NCBI GenBank assembly: GCA_015680685.1
Contig: MNCI01003606.1
Location: forward strand, 1 to 63,074
Source: Gnetum montanum
Lineage: Eukaryota; Streptophyta; Gnetopsida; Gnetales; Gnetaceae
Direction of reading: 5' to 3'
Length of the DNA stretch: 63,074 nucleotides
In this document: in pieces, positions 45,093-56,770 of the stretch
Position numbering within the stretch: the stretch's first letter is position 1
Layout: every line of letters starts with the position of its first letter
Program-made: the position numbers and the translations under genes
The notes under the pieces: generated by a model
What the model saw: the letters and a program-made list of their open reading frames with translations, nothing else
Told to the model about the DNA's origin: nothing
Databases searched by the model: none

Positions 45093-48000
45093 ATGAACCC
45101 TGTAAACACCACTGCTGCAACTGCTCAAGTCACTGACGTCATGGGCACCATGGCTGTCCAACAGCTCACGGTACAACCCACAGCGGGGTCCCGCCGGTCC
45201 TTAAGGTTACAAGGGAAGAACACAGCCTCTAACATTATAACCCAAGACCAGTATAACTTCATATGTCTGAAGATACAAGTTGGTCTGGCAGTAGATTGAA
45301 CCGAAATAGAGGGGAAGAGGCAGTTTGAACTCTTCTACAGGGGGGACACGAGTTCATCCCCTCTCCGTATGATATAATCCCTATCCCAGAATAGTACTCA
45401 GAGCTCGTTACATGACTCCTCCTGCAAAGAAGCCAGCCATTGGATCAGCCTGCGGTAGATCTCCAACCGGGAGAGGAGAACGAGTTTGCGGGCCAATCAA
45501 AACACGAGGACTCCTATCACACCCTCAGTCAAAAAAACCATGTCAACCCCATTTTTTATTCAGACACAGGGGAAGTCATGCCCCTCCAACCTCTTAGGCT
45601 CACCCACACACAAATGCCTCCATCGGAAACATCCTCATTTTCTCATGTTCCACCTCCGACTGACCCGCAATTCAGCACGCTCCCTCTCGCTATCATCCCC
45701 GATGTAGCAGCTGGCCTGTCCTCGCAAGCACCACCCCCGCACAATAACATGGGAGCAACCTTCATGCCTTGAGTGATAGGGATGCCACATGTGATACCAG
45801 CATCCACATCCGCCCACTACATTCCCCACATCCAAGTGCACGAAGTCCCCCCGACTGCAATAACCCAACAAGGAGCTCCTTCACAAAATGTGGCTGGACA
45901 ATGGGCAGCGATAGGTGCTCAACAACAGCAACATTAACCTGATCACTATAACATACCACCCCATATGGTTCAACCAGCCAACATTCCCCCAGTACAGCCG
46001 CAACCACAGCAACAATAGCCTTTCCCCTATAACGTACTGTCCTTAGTGCCAACCACTGTAAACTTCCCACAAGCCCAACTGTCGACCGCCGCACAGCTTT
46101 CAACTTTTCAACCAATCATCCAATAGTCTAATCCATACAAGATATCACAACCTCAGGCTGCCATGTCACCGAGTGCCCAAGACTGGGCGGATGCCAAAAA
46201 ACTGATGCAAGAATTAACCAATGAGGTAAAACGGCTCAAAACAGCTGCCAACGGAGAACTGAAGGTAGTGGATTTTTACCACGATGATCCCATCAGCCCT
46301 TCCGTCCCGCCTCTAACTTTGCCCAAAGGCATATCATTACTGACACTAACCAAGTATAATGGGGAGATAGACCCCAATGCACATCTCATAACGTTTAGGT
46401 TAGAATGCGTGTTAGTCTAGGCATGGCCCCATGCCATTCTCCGAGTGTTCCTCATGTCTCTCGCAGGGAGAGCATTTGACTGGTACCGGGCCCTGCCGAG
46501 GAATTCCATCTTCTCCTTGGAAGACTTGTTACACCAGTTCGTGACTCGGTTCAAGTATAACTTGAAACTCGAGGTGACATTGGACAGCCTCATACAGGTT
46601 AAACAAGCATCGCTTGAACCTGTACAAAAATTCATTCAGAGGTGGAGTGTCGCCCTTAACGAGCTACACGAGCCAATCTCCCAAACATACTTGCTTACTA
46701 TTCTAAAAGGGGCCGTTAATGACTTTTTAAAATCCAAGTTGTACTACCTTAATGCGCGTAACCTTAACCAAGCTTTTGTATAGATCAAAAACATAGAAGA
46801 GGCGGCTCAAAACAGCCACGACCCTGCATACTTAACCTTTAAAAATCAACACACTAAAAAAGACAAAGAGAAGGCTAAAACAACTATAGCAGCGAGAGCA
46901 GGAGTGCAACAAGCAAGCGTGGCACACCAAAATAAGCCGCCTGTACCTCCTACTAACTATAATAAACCTAGTCCCACAACCACGTCGGAATTATCATCAT
47001 CGCAAAACCCAACAACGAATTGTACGCGAAATTTCGAGAGGAAAGAACCCTCTCAATATACGCCTATGTCAATGAAGCCATCCCAGCTCTTCGATCAACT
47101 CCTGAAGGCTGGGTTGATGAAACATAAATAGTTATCCCCTGCAGCCATCCAGAGCCATGACCGGTTCTGTCAACTCGTTCAGAACCCAAGCTTAGCGACG
47201 CCGGATAAGCCTCCAGTGCCCAAAGGCTTTAGAATGGATCGCTTCTGCGATTATCATCAACGCAATGGGCACGGCACGGATTACTATTTCACCCTAAAAC
47301 AGGACATACAACGGATGATTGACGATGGCCAAATCACCTTTGATGAGGCCAACCCGATCCAATCGCAGAATCAAGCCATGGGGGTGTATAAAGACCTTCT
47401 GAACACCAAAGAGGCGCTGTACGTCATCAATACAATCTACCTTGATGATGATTCCGAGACACCCAACATTAACACCATCTACCCTAAGTGTACACAACAA
47501 ACATCTAAGAGGCCGTTTATAGTTCGCGTTCCTGCTCCTACGTCCACATCTATGCCCCAACCACCACATGCCCCACAACGGCCATATGTTGTTCAGGTGC
47601 CTCCAGCTGTAGCGACATCTAACACCATGACATGTAACAAACCATACGTGGTGCGTGTCCCTCCCGTCACTCCCTCAAATACACCAACCCCTTCTACTCA
47701 GCCTGCCCCTTTCATAGTCCGAGTACCACCAGCAGTCGCAACAGCGGAGGTCCAACCTCCGCCGAAACCAACCCAGTATGTTGTTAGGATACCCAAAAGT
47801 ACTAATGATTACCAAGTCTCCACCTCACAAATGCAAGGCAAGTCTAGCCCCTACGTCATGAGGGTACCTAGCCAGCCTTCTGACCACTCACATCCGACTG
47901 TCTAAACGTAACTCTGCCCAGCCCCATATGTGGTGCAAATCCCCAGGCAACCCGAGGCTGCAAGACCAGCCCCACCTCCACGGCACACACGAGAACGCTT

Positions 48001-49273
48001 AGCAGATAGGCTTTCACGTGAACGTGTGGAGAAGGAATGCCAACGGCTAGCTATAGGGCCACCTAAGCCCACTCCACTTAACTTCGTACCCATGTCATCA
48101 CCTAACAACCCACCAAATGCAGGCGACGAAAGTGAATCATCTAAAAAACATGAACCATCTAGAACGATGGCTCCGAGCAAAAATGACAAATCAACAAAAC
48201 ACGAAATAAAACTGTTGGGCCCAATGGACCCAGTCATTGCCGATAAAATCATCCACAATAGTAGAGAATTCGCAACAATGTTGACACAAGTCACCCAAGC
48301 ATTGAAGCAAAAGAACACTTCACTAAGCTTGTATGACCTGGTTCTAACATCGCAAACACATCGTGAAGCTTTGGTACGTATGTTGACGTCGATCCCAGTA
48401 AGCGAGGACTTGCCTCCAAACGAACCCTCCATTCATGCGGTAATGTACTCGCCTCACGGGACAACTCCTAAACCATTAAGCTTCCATAACGACAATATTA
48501 AGATGGATAAGAAAACAGGGGAGGTGACAACAGCCCCCATGTTCATAACGATACGCATGAACCAGTTCAAGATACATAGGGTCCACGTAGACGATGGAGC
48601 CGCTACGAACGTGGTACCATACCCAATCGTTGAACAACTAGGGCTAATAGAGTCAATCAAACCGACTATGACTACATGTTTAAAATCATTCAGTGGATCA
48701 CGCGTGATGGTCAAAGGCATAATAACCTTAGACTTCATAGTGGAGGATCAGTTTCCCACGTCCGTCGATTTTGTTGTGGTTGACGAAATGCCAGGGTTCA
48801 ACCTAATATTAGGAAGACCCTGGTTGGCCCAACTGAAAGTGGTTTCCTCCCCTATACATCAAGAAATTCACCTACCTTATGAGGGCGGTGAAATCATCAT
48901 ACACGGGGAAGTAGCTACACCTATCGTTTCATCACACATGGACATGGACCAAGGCTTAGAGGTTGAACTTGAAAAGCCTAGTCCGAACGACGTAAACGAA
49001 AAAGAACCAGTAAGTAGTAATTCAGATCCCTCTAGGATAGAAACACCGGTGCCTAATGTTGTACATACACCGTCTCAAATAGAAATTAACACAGAACTCA
49101 TAACAAACACCAAAACACGAGAAAACACTAATACAGGAGCCATTCCATTTGACGTCCCTTGGGCTGAGTTACCATTTAACGTAATTAGCGAAGGGGACGC
49201 TGAATACAGAATCATACCCATTGACACATCGCCTAACATTAAAAGGAAGAAAATTAAAAAATTACTAAAATAA
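45093..49273 (+). pseudogene. Element D gag-protease
   Basis: An ATG at 45093 starts a short frame; from 45440 to 49273 one single frame runs with only nonsense codons (stops near 45770, 46418, 46781, 47129 and 47903). The capsid part (46163-46880) has LTKYNGEIDPNAHLITF, AGRAFDWYRALP, LLHQFVTRFKYNL and FIQRWSVALNEL. FCDYHQRNGHGTDYYFTLK (about 47240) is the Tat zinc knuckle with the last Cys replaced by Tyr. The protease (48490-48880) has VHVDDGAATNVVPYPIVEQLG and FNLILGRPWLAQLKVV. A Pro-rich repeat links the two. Confidence 0.9.
47510..47954 (+). repeat. Seven-fold PYVVRVP protein repeat between gag and protease of element D
   Basis: RPFIVRVP, RPYVVQVP, KPYVVRVP, APFIVRVP, TQYVVRIP, SPYVMRVP and APYVVQIP follow each other every ~20-25 residues, separated by Pro/Thr/Ser-rich spacers. 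A TAA at 47903 lies before the last copy. The heptad-like peptide is kept while spacers vary, so it may be a short linear binding or cleavage motif. Function unknown. Confidence 0.85.
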
Positions 49274-49300
49274 TACCATCTCAACCAGTCCAAAACGACG

Positions 49301-49556
49301 TTAAACTATAACAACTCAAAAACAAAACACATAAAAAACAACAAAAAAAAGAAGAAAAAACAAAAACATTAAACTACATTCCCTGTCCGAAAAGATGTTA
49401 AACTATCATGTTCGCAATGACATAAAACTAGCCACGATCAGAAATGGTCAGTCAACCAAGAAACCCATCCACGTTGTACGGAACGCTACTTGTTTACAAT
49501 GGGGCCCAAAATGGCCTTAAATTATGCATAGAGGCCCGAAATGGCCTTAAACTAGA
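49301..49556. repeat. TAAACT seam repeats, left block
   Basis: Six TTAAACTA-like words between the end of protease and the antisense gene, including GTCCGAAAAGATGTTAAACT (about 49386) and two GGCCCRAAATGGCCTTAAA units (49503 and 49533). Related words recur at 54841-54927 and 58521-58849. Confidence 0.7.
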
Positions 49557-52500
49557 TCACACACTTGTGCTTCATTTCTCCTGTTGTAATTACGCCCGTA
49601 TATTACACTTAGAATAAAAAAAATATAATTATAAACCAAAATATTTTACATTGCCATGTCATGTATGCAATCAAACTTAAAATCAACAAAAAAAATATTT
49701 ATACATGCAATGCTGCACAATTATATGTGTCAATTGTTTCCGTTCATCTCAAAGTTTTCAAGTTACAATTCTTGTATCAATTTGAGTTAACATAGTTCCG
49801 AAGATAAAACTAAAAACAAAAAAAAAAAAACAAACTAAGCATCTGGGATAGGAGGATCGTCCCCTTTAGATCCACCAGCGTCAGGGGTACCGGCTCCACT
49901 CGAACCAGCTTCTTGAGCATCATCGCCACCTTCACCCTGAAAATACAAGATGAGACAACCAATGTAAGAATAAGAGAGCATCAAAATTTCAAACATCCTT
50001 TAGAAAATAAATTTCATAATGACAGAATACTTACCATAGGAGATCTCCCTAAACCAAACTCCAATCGACGAAGGATTTCTTCCTCCGAAACACTAGCCCA
50101 ATCTGTTTCAGCAAGGCCTAGGTCGACGTCTGCTAAGGCCTTTCCCTTCTCAAACAGAGGAAATTCACCCACAGTAACTTCCCGAGAAGCAGTGGTAATA
50201 ACCCTCTTAGGAGATTCCATCTCAACTATGATGTTCTTCGCAAAAGTATCGAACGCGGAACGTAAGCCCAAACCCTCTACGAACATCTCAAGTTGTCGGT
50301 TCTCTATAGAAACTTCTTTCAAGGATTTCTTATAGTGGTGCTTATGATTCTTTTCATCTTGGTCCCACTTACGCACCTTGGAGGCAAATGCCTTCCAATC
50401 CTGGCACTTCAGATTCAATAGGTCTATTTGGGCTTTACGTTCCACGAACCTCTGAGTTAGTGATGCATGGCGATTTAACAAGTTCTAATATCTATTGTAC
50501 GTAATTTCAGACATTCGCCAAGAGCTATCACCTGCTAATCGAGCCAAAGCGAATTCATAAAAAGCTTTGAGGTCGTCGCGTTTGGCTGACAGCTCAGAGA
50601 CTTCTTTCTCCTTCGTCTGGATCTGCAACCATAGTTGTTCGATGGATCACCTACAGGTCCACACCGACTTGGCGTTATGGACAAGGCTTTCCAGCACCTC
50701 ATTATAAATCGGCCTTGGTACCTGTTCCACCTCTGGGGGTAATGTAGCCAAACTGTCGATGCTGATCATCTCAGCAGGGTCCCACCTTAACTTAGCACCT
50801 ATGCGTACGAAAAGACCAGATGTTAAGGCAACAGAAACAGGGTGTGACACTCTAAAACGGCAAGCCATTTAAAAACATTATACCTATTTCGGGGTCGACC
50901 TCCTGAATTCCTTCGACAACTTCTTCCACGATTCTGGCCACAAAATCCATCTTACTTGGCATTTTAGACCAAGTAAATGGCTCACGGGTGCGGGAACTAA
51001 CCTCAGTGGTCCTCTCAGAAGGAACCATCTTCATAGGTACATCCAAGCGCAACGTCCTGGTCTTGCTGCCTTCATCTGACAAATGAAAACATGAAAATAA
51101 AATATTGTTGGAATGACAACTAACATGGCAAGTTAAAATAAGATAAAAAGAAAACATACCATGCTCCTTGTCACCTTCTGGAGGATCACCCAAATCCAGT
51201 TCCCCCCGAAGAAAGCTGCGGAACATTTGTTCAACACCGCCCTGGTCATCCAATGGTTCAGTTTCGCCAGTGTCTCCCTTTAGTTCCTTCGTCCCTCCTC
51301 CTTGATCCTTATCCACCTTTTCCTCTTCATTATTCTTCTCCGTGTTCGTCTCCTCCTCCTTTGTAATGGTTTCCAGCACCTGCTTCCTCACTTCTCGAAT
51401 CAAGCCAAAGATGTCAGCGACATGTAAGCAATCGAAAAGAAATGGTATGGATACAATAAAAGCAATAAAACAATGAGCTGGCAAAAGTCTACATACTGGG
51501 CATCTTGAATCTTATGCGCTTTACTCGTGGTTCCCTCACATTTGAAGCTTCCTCAGTTGCGCGTTCATGTCTCTTCAGCTTTGTTTTGGCCTAGCCCACG
51601 GTTTCTTTGATCACCCGCTCAGCTCTTCTTGCAGTGAGGTGTACATCATCCGACTCTAACCCTAGACTATCGCGAGTATGAATGGAGGTCCCCGATGATC
51701 CCCCGGTCGTAATAGACACAGACTCGTCGATGCCTTCAGGTGCATCCTGGGACTTGACTGTATCGAACAAGTGATTGATCCACGGGCGGGATAGTTGACC
51801 TCGATCCCGTAGAACAAACTTGTTACCTGCGCGGGCTATCAAAAACTCGCCAAAGCGATGAAGGTAACCGGTGAAGAAGGCGAAAGTGAAGTGGGATTGC
51901 GCCTCGACATTCGAGCGCAATCACACAATCTCCTTGTGCATGCCTGACAACAGAAACTCAGCCCAGTTATAGCGCATGCCAGTTTCCAAGATAGTTCTCA
52001 TAACGCGCACAGCCTCAACCCCAAGGCTTTTCACCTAAGAAAGGGTTTTAGGAAATACTCATGCACTAAACAGGGGATACAGTTCATTCACCTCTTCAAC
52101 CTTCGCCTTCCCCTACATCGGGAACCCCTTGGCACCCTTGGCTAGGCCCAACCTATCCTCCAACTCGTGCACCATATGGAGTTCTTTATGAGCTCTGTCT
52201 AAGACTACATTTATGCCATCTACCGGTACCCCGAACAAGTTTGAGAAAAACTCGGATGACAGATGAAAAACCACCTTAACACCCTTAATACGGGTGCTGT
52301 AGTACGAGACAGACTCATTAAAAGAATCCATGATCCCAATCATTTCCCCTATTGATACATCAGGACTTGGGGTCATGAGGAGCTCCATAAGGCCGACATT
52401 ACTCAAGCAGCGAACAATAGAAGGCGAGGCATGGTCACGTAACCACTTCTAAGCCTTAGTCACCTCCCCGAACTTCATTGACAATGTTGTCTCAGTTCGT

Positions 52501-53526
52501 CCGGTTATGATGGGATCCCTGCCAGGAGGTGCATCAACTGCAAGCACAACATAAGATGGTCGTATCAGTGTAACCCTCGATAATTAAAACACATTAGCAC
52601 ATCCAAAAGACATTGTCATCTACCTCTCGTAGTAGACTTGGATGTGCTTCCTGGACCAGAGTCACGAGGGAAAACTAGCCCCTTGTCCGACCAATATTTA
52701 TCCAGCCATCCACGAGCTTGACACAATGCCAACGCTTTAGAGAATCATTGGTGGAAATAAATGATGTCCCCCTTCATTAGACCTATTATAGCTTTATGAA
52801 GGGTCAGACCCGCCATGAATGCCTCTAGAGTGGTATGAGTTAAGGCAAGCCCATCATCTTCGACACATATTCCGTCCGCATTACTTTTTGGCCTACAAAC
52901 GAGTGGATGTCAAAAATGAGGCAAATGCCAAACGATGAAACGAGGCAATAAACTTGAATGGTCCTACCTACCTACTCGGCACACTATGCCGGGAGGATTC
53001 TGGAACAATGTATGCACGCGCGCGGAAAAAAAAAAGTATTATCGAGGTAATCCTGCCCTTGTGGTAATCGGGCCCACACGCATGCTAACAGGCATGTGGA
53101 CTTAGGCCCACGAGAAGAACCGTCCTCATTCGTAAACGACCACTCGTCGATGTCTTCCATGAAGACAACGACACCCTCTGTGGCTCCTGGCAGCATTGCC
53201 TCAACTATGCTCTGCGCCACCAGTTTAGTTAGGTGTGACCAGATGACTACCTCGAAGTTGTCCAATATGAAGGACAAGAAATCAGGCACACCTTCTCTGA
53301 ACCAAACCCCGTTGTGTTCCATGGTTAAGTTCGGGGTAGGCTTGTTCGCATCCATGGGGCCAAACCACGTTAACATCCCAACAAGCTTGACCATGAGGAG
53401 AAAAGGCTTGGTGTCCCTACAAATAGCCAGAGTACCAACGTAAAGTCAGCTACACAGCAAAACAATGTAAAAAACCAAGGTTCGCAGCATAGACTAACAT
53501 TTAGAAAAAGTTTTTGTTTACACCCA

Positions 53527-54127
53527 GCGTATACGCTGTCGAAACCTAGCATAGACACTGCCCACATCCGTTTACGCCCAGTGTATACACTGTCAAAACC
53601 TAGCGTATACGCTGTCGAAATCTATTCATGCCTGACGTATATGCTGCCTGACCCAGCGTATATGCTGAAAATTAACTGTTTACGCTGACGCTTGAACTTC
53701 TTACACTCAGCATATATGCTAAAGAAACCCTCAGCGTATACGCCACAGAAGTGGGCAACTTAAATAGTTTACGCTATACACTAAGCAAACAGTTTACACC
53801 AGAAACATGAAAAACAAGTCTACGCTGCATCATACTTAAAAGAGCAACTGTCTACGCCCAACGTATATGCCGAAGAAACCCCTCAGCGTATACGCCGTCA
53901 CAATGAAAATAGAGCTTACGCTGACAGAACAGAAAAATTACGCTGATAAAACTTCGCGCATAAAAAACTTATTACGCCGTGGTTTACGCTGTGCAGGAAA
54001 AGTGTTTGCGCTGATAAAAATAATTACGCCCTGACAGTCTACGCTAACCTGACTTCACGCTATGAATTTACGCTCGGCGTATACGCCGAAGCCCTCCAAG
54101 CTTACTTGTTACGCTGGGCGTATACGC
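53527..54127. repeat. GCGTATACGC palindrome cluster in intron 1 of the antisense gene
   Basis: Exact GCGTATACGC at 53527, 53603, 53734, 53886, 54077 and 54118, with many one-mismatch versions (GCGTATATGC, GCATATATGC, ACGTATATGC). All exact copies fall between modelled exon 2 and exon 1. Half-site words TCTACGCTGG continue into the 5' leader (54430-54600). Confidence 0.95.
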
Positions 54128-54130
54128 TCG

Positions 54131-54304
54131 GCGTATATGCCGAGACTGTGTACAAAACCATCTACGCTATGAAAGTAATAAACAGAAACAGGATCAGAGC
54201 CTACCTGTGTGATGTTNAGCGTATATGCCGAGACTGTGTACAAAACCGTCTACACTATGAAAGTAATAAACAGAAACAGGATCAGAGCCTACCTGTGTGA
54301 TGTT
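54131..54304. repeat. 86-bp direct repeat around a single N (assembly seam)
   Basis: 54131-54216 and 54219-54304 match except at two positions, separated by N at 54217 and one base. Unlike the other two seams the copies are not identical, so the joined ends may come from different haplotypes or reads with errors. Confidence 0.8.
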
Positions 54305-54632
54305 CTAGGCCATGATGGAATCCTTGGCCGAGGCAGGCACTGCAGCATGGCTTCCCTCTCCTCCGCGAAGGTCAAGTCAGGACTCTTCCGCCCCTACCCT
54401 TCCACCTCCTTGCCCTTGCCCATCTCGGCATCTACGCTGGGATTGATAGCCTACATTGGAGTCTAAGTCTGGTGTCTACGCTGGGGTTTGATGGTCAGCG
54501 TCTACGCTGGGGTTTAGGTCTGGTGTCCCTCTGGAGTTTGGGTTACGCTTACGCTAGGTTCCGCAGTTTACGCTTATGCTCGCTCAGTCGCTTATGCTCA
54601 GAATGCAATGTAACAAATGAAACTCCCCCCAC

Positions 54633-54644
54633 CTTTTATATAGC
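54633..54644 (-). promoter_or_regulatory. TATA box of the antisense gene of element D
   Basis: The minus strand reads CTATATAAAAGG, a strong TATA box, 210 bp upstream of the modelled ATG at 54423; transcription would start near 54605. It follows GCCGCTTACGCCGC-type sequence and lies outside the LTR, so the gene probably had its own promoter. Confidence 0.75.
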
Positions 54645-54840
54645 GCTCCGTTGACGCTGACGCCGCCGCTTACGCCGCCATTGCTCCTTTTCGCCATTTT
54701 GTGCCTTTTTACTTATTTTTCACTAAAACTTCCCTAGAAAAAATAATAAAAATATAAAAAAATAGAAATTACTACACCTGGTTCCCCCGTGGACCCCATT
54801 TCATACGTTTACACCAAACATTCTAGCGTAAATTGCCCTT

Positions 54841-54927
54841 ATGGCCCGGTATGGCCTTAAACTGCCATTACGGCCCGATATGGCCTTAAACTGCCACCTA
54901 GGGCCCGGTAAGGCGTTAAACTGCCAT
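54841..54927. repeat. TAAACT seam repeats, right block
   Basis: Three units of the form GGCCCGRTATGGCCTTAAACTGCCA starting near 54844, 54872 and 54902, about 28-30 bp apart. They mirror the GGCCCRAAATGGCCTTAAA units left of the antisense gene, so related units flank it on both sides. Confidence 0.85.
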
Positions 54928-55025
54928 GCGTCCCAGTGTGATGATAATCCACCGTGTACGTACACATTTAAAATGACCAAAGAAACATAGAACATTACCC
55001 ACTAGCTCATTCCGCTCTCTGTTTA

Positions 55026-55032
55026 TTGGCAG
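55026..55032 (+). other. Possible sense splice acceptor before RT of element D
   Basis: A pyrimidine-rich stretch then TTGGCAG|GAGC. The frame opened after it reads through MDRQRL...IDGPYGKITRDINTSL into the RT frame with only one stop. Ogre-type Tat elements are known to splice an intron between protease and RT. I could not settle the donor; GTAATT at 49179 is a candidate but its phase does not fit. Confidence 0.4.
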
Positions 55033-56770
55033 GAGCAAGCCCGATGGATCGCCAGCGCTTAACCGAACCATTAATCATCGATGGACCATATGGAAAAATT
55101 ACAAGGGACATCAACACGAGCCTCATCCACCTAAGTTCATCAACATAGCAAATAATAGACGACTACAAAGGAATGACAAAATCCCTCGACATAGAAGCCG
55201 AAAACATCACCGAAGACTTGTTGGCCGAAACCCCCATAACCATGCCTGAAGGGGAAATCAGAATACTAAAGTTAAGCACATTACTAAAACCGCAATTAGC
55301 CACAGAAATTGAGAACGTGCTTAGGAAAAATATGAAAGCATTCGCTTGGTCCTATATGGATATGCCCGGGTTAGATCCCCGAATTGTCCAACACAATATT
55401 ATCCTTGACCCAAAGTTGAGACCAGTAAAAAAAAAGCACGAAAGGTTAAACTCGAGGTGGCCTTAGCAGTTCGCAATGAGATCACCAAGCTTTATTAGGC
55501 TAGCTTCATTCGTGCTGTCGATTACACCGAATGGGAATCCAACATGGTCATTGTCCCGAAGAAGAATGGAAGCATTCGCCTATGCATTGACTTTCGGGAT
55601 TTAAATGTTGCAACCATAAAAGATGATTTTCCTCTACCCAGCATCGATCAACTTGTTGACTCAACTGCTGGGCACGCACTATTATCTTTTATGGACGACT
55701 TCTCGGGATACAACCAGATACGTATTAACCCAGAGCATCAGCTCCGAACTACCTTTATGACACCATGGGAAACCTTTTACTACATAATGATGCCTTTTGG
55801 TCTCAAGAACGGCAGGGCCACGTATCAAAGAGCCATGACATTCATCTTTAATGATTACATGTTACACTCGCTCAACAATTACGTGGATGACATTGTAGTT
55901 AAATCAAAGACAGAGGAACAACATGTACAAGATCTGGACTTAGTATTAAAGCGCTGTTTAAAGTATGAATTGAGACTCAACCCGAAAAAATGTGTCTTCG
56001 GCGTCAAGATAGGAAAAATGCTTGGATTTATAGCCTCAGAAGCAGGGATACGAGTAGACCCCGATAAGGTTAAGGCCATAACAAACCTAAAACCACTAGG
56101 CAACCTTACCAAACTTCGAGGTCTACAGGGTAGATTACAGTTTATTAGGCGCTTCATAGAAAAATTGACAGACAAACTAAAACCTATGAACCACCTGTTA
56201 CGAAAAAACGTCCATTTTGAATGGACTCCGCAGTGCCAACAAGCATTCGATGACATTAAAACGACACTTGCCTGGTTACCCACGGTTTATCCACCTCAAA
56301 ACAATAAACCATTTTACATCTACATCGCTACTTCGGATTCGTCCATCGCGTCTATGCTTTGCCAGAAACGAGATGACGGAACCAAAGTCTCTATATATTA
56401 CTTAAGCCATGCATTAATTGCCCACGAGAAAAGGTATAATGACGTGGAGAGGTCTTGTTTAGCTTTGGTCTTCTCTTTGAGAAAGTGGCAACATTACCTC
56501 TTCCAAAACCAAGTTAAGATAATTTGCAAGGATAATGTGCTAAGGGCCATAACAAGAAACATTTACAAAACAAGTCGGATAGCACGTTGGAAAGCCATGA
56601 TAGCAGAGTTTGACTTGCGCTACATAGCACAATCATCGGTCAAGGGTCAAGCCATAGCAAGTCAAATGGCCACGTCACCGATGCACAATCAAGTAATAAT
56701 AGAACCAGAATTCCCGGATGAGGGTATAAGCGCAATAGACATAGTGCCAACGACTACGACGCCGTTCTAA
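55033..56770 (+). pseudogene. Element D reverse transcriptase and RNase H
   Basis: N-terminal linker in one frame to an A9 run at 55427-55435, then a second frame to 56770. RT motifs: VPKKNGSIRLCIDFRDLN, FPLPSIDQLVDSTAGH, FMDDFSGYNQI, MPFGLKNGRATYQRAM, and YVDD at 55880-55891 with both catalytic Asp. RNase H follows: FYIYIATSDSSIASMLCQ, YYLSHALIAHEKRYNDVE, RKWQHYLFQNQVKII. Apart from the A9 frameshift and a TAG before the core, RT is nearly intact. It copies element RNA to DNA; RNase H removes template RNA. Confidence 0.9.

Larger units (their letters stand above)
49835..54423 (-). pseudogene. Antisense nine-exon gene of element D (accessory protein with FCP1-like and plant-transposon domains)
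   Basis: Modelled exons, 5' to 3' on the minus strand: 54423-54293, 53416-52976, 52892-52624, 52537-52092, 52034-51497, 51393-51160, 51075-50884, 50849-50035, 49936-49835. All introns are GT-AG (donors such as GTAAGT and GTATGT), every junction is phase-compatible and the total is 3168 nt, 1,055 codons plus stop. Exon 2 (FREGVPDFLSFILDNFEVVIWS, GQDYLDNT) resembles an FCP1/NIF-type HAD phosphatase but lacks its catalytic Asp motif. Exons 4-5 (FFSNLFGVPVDG, MRYNWAEFLLSGMHKEIV) resemble the putative plant transposon protein domain. Exon 8 is coiled coil; exon 9 is Gly/Asp/Pro-rich. Nine in-frame stops (exons 1, 2, 3, 4, 5, 8). Confidence 0.8.

Noticed and set aside
52976-53036. Alternative frame after the A10 run (53026-53035) giving an FQNPPG-type match to FCP1 proteins
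   Set aside because: The exon 2 to exon 3 junction keeps phase only in the original frame and the total coding length is divisible by three without a shift. The match in the other frame is tempting but unsupported.
53521-54654. Plus-strand ORFs in the palindrome-rich region (for example 54106-54300, 54209-54466, 54472-54654)
   Set aside because: They lie opposite intron 1, exon 1 and the leader of the antisense gene, partly within a duplicated assembly seam, and encode repeats of the palindrome only.
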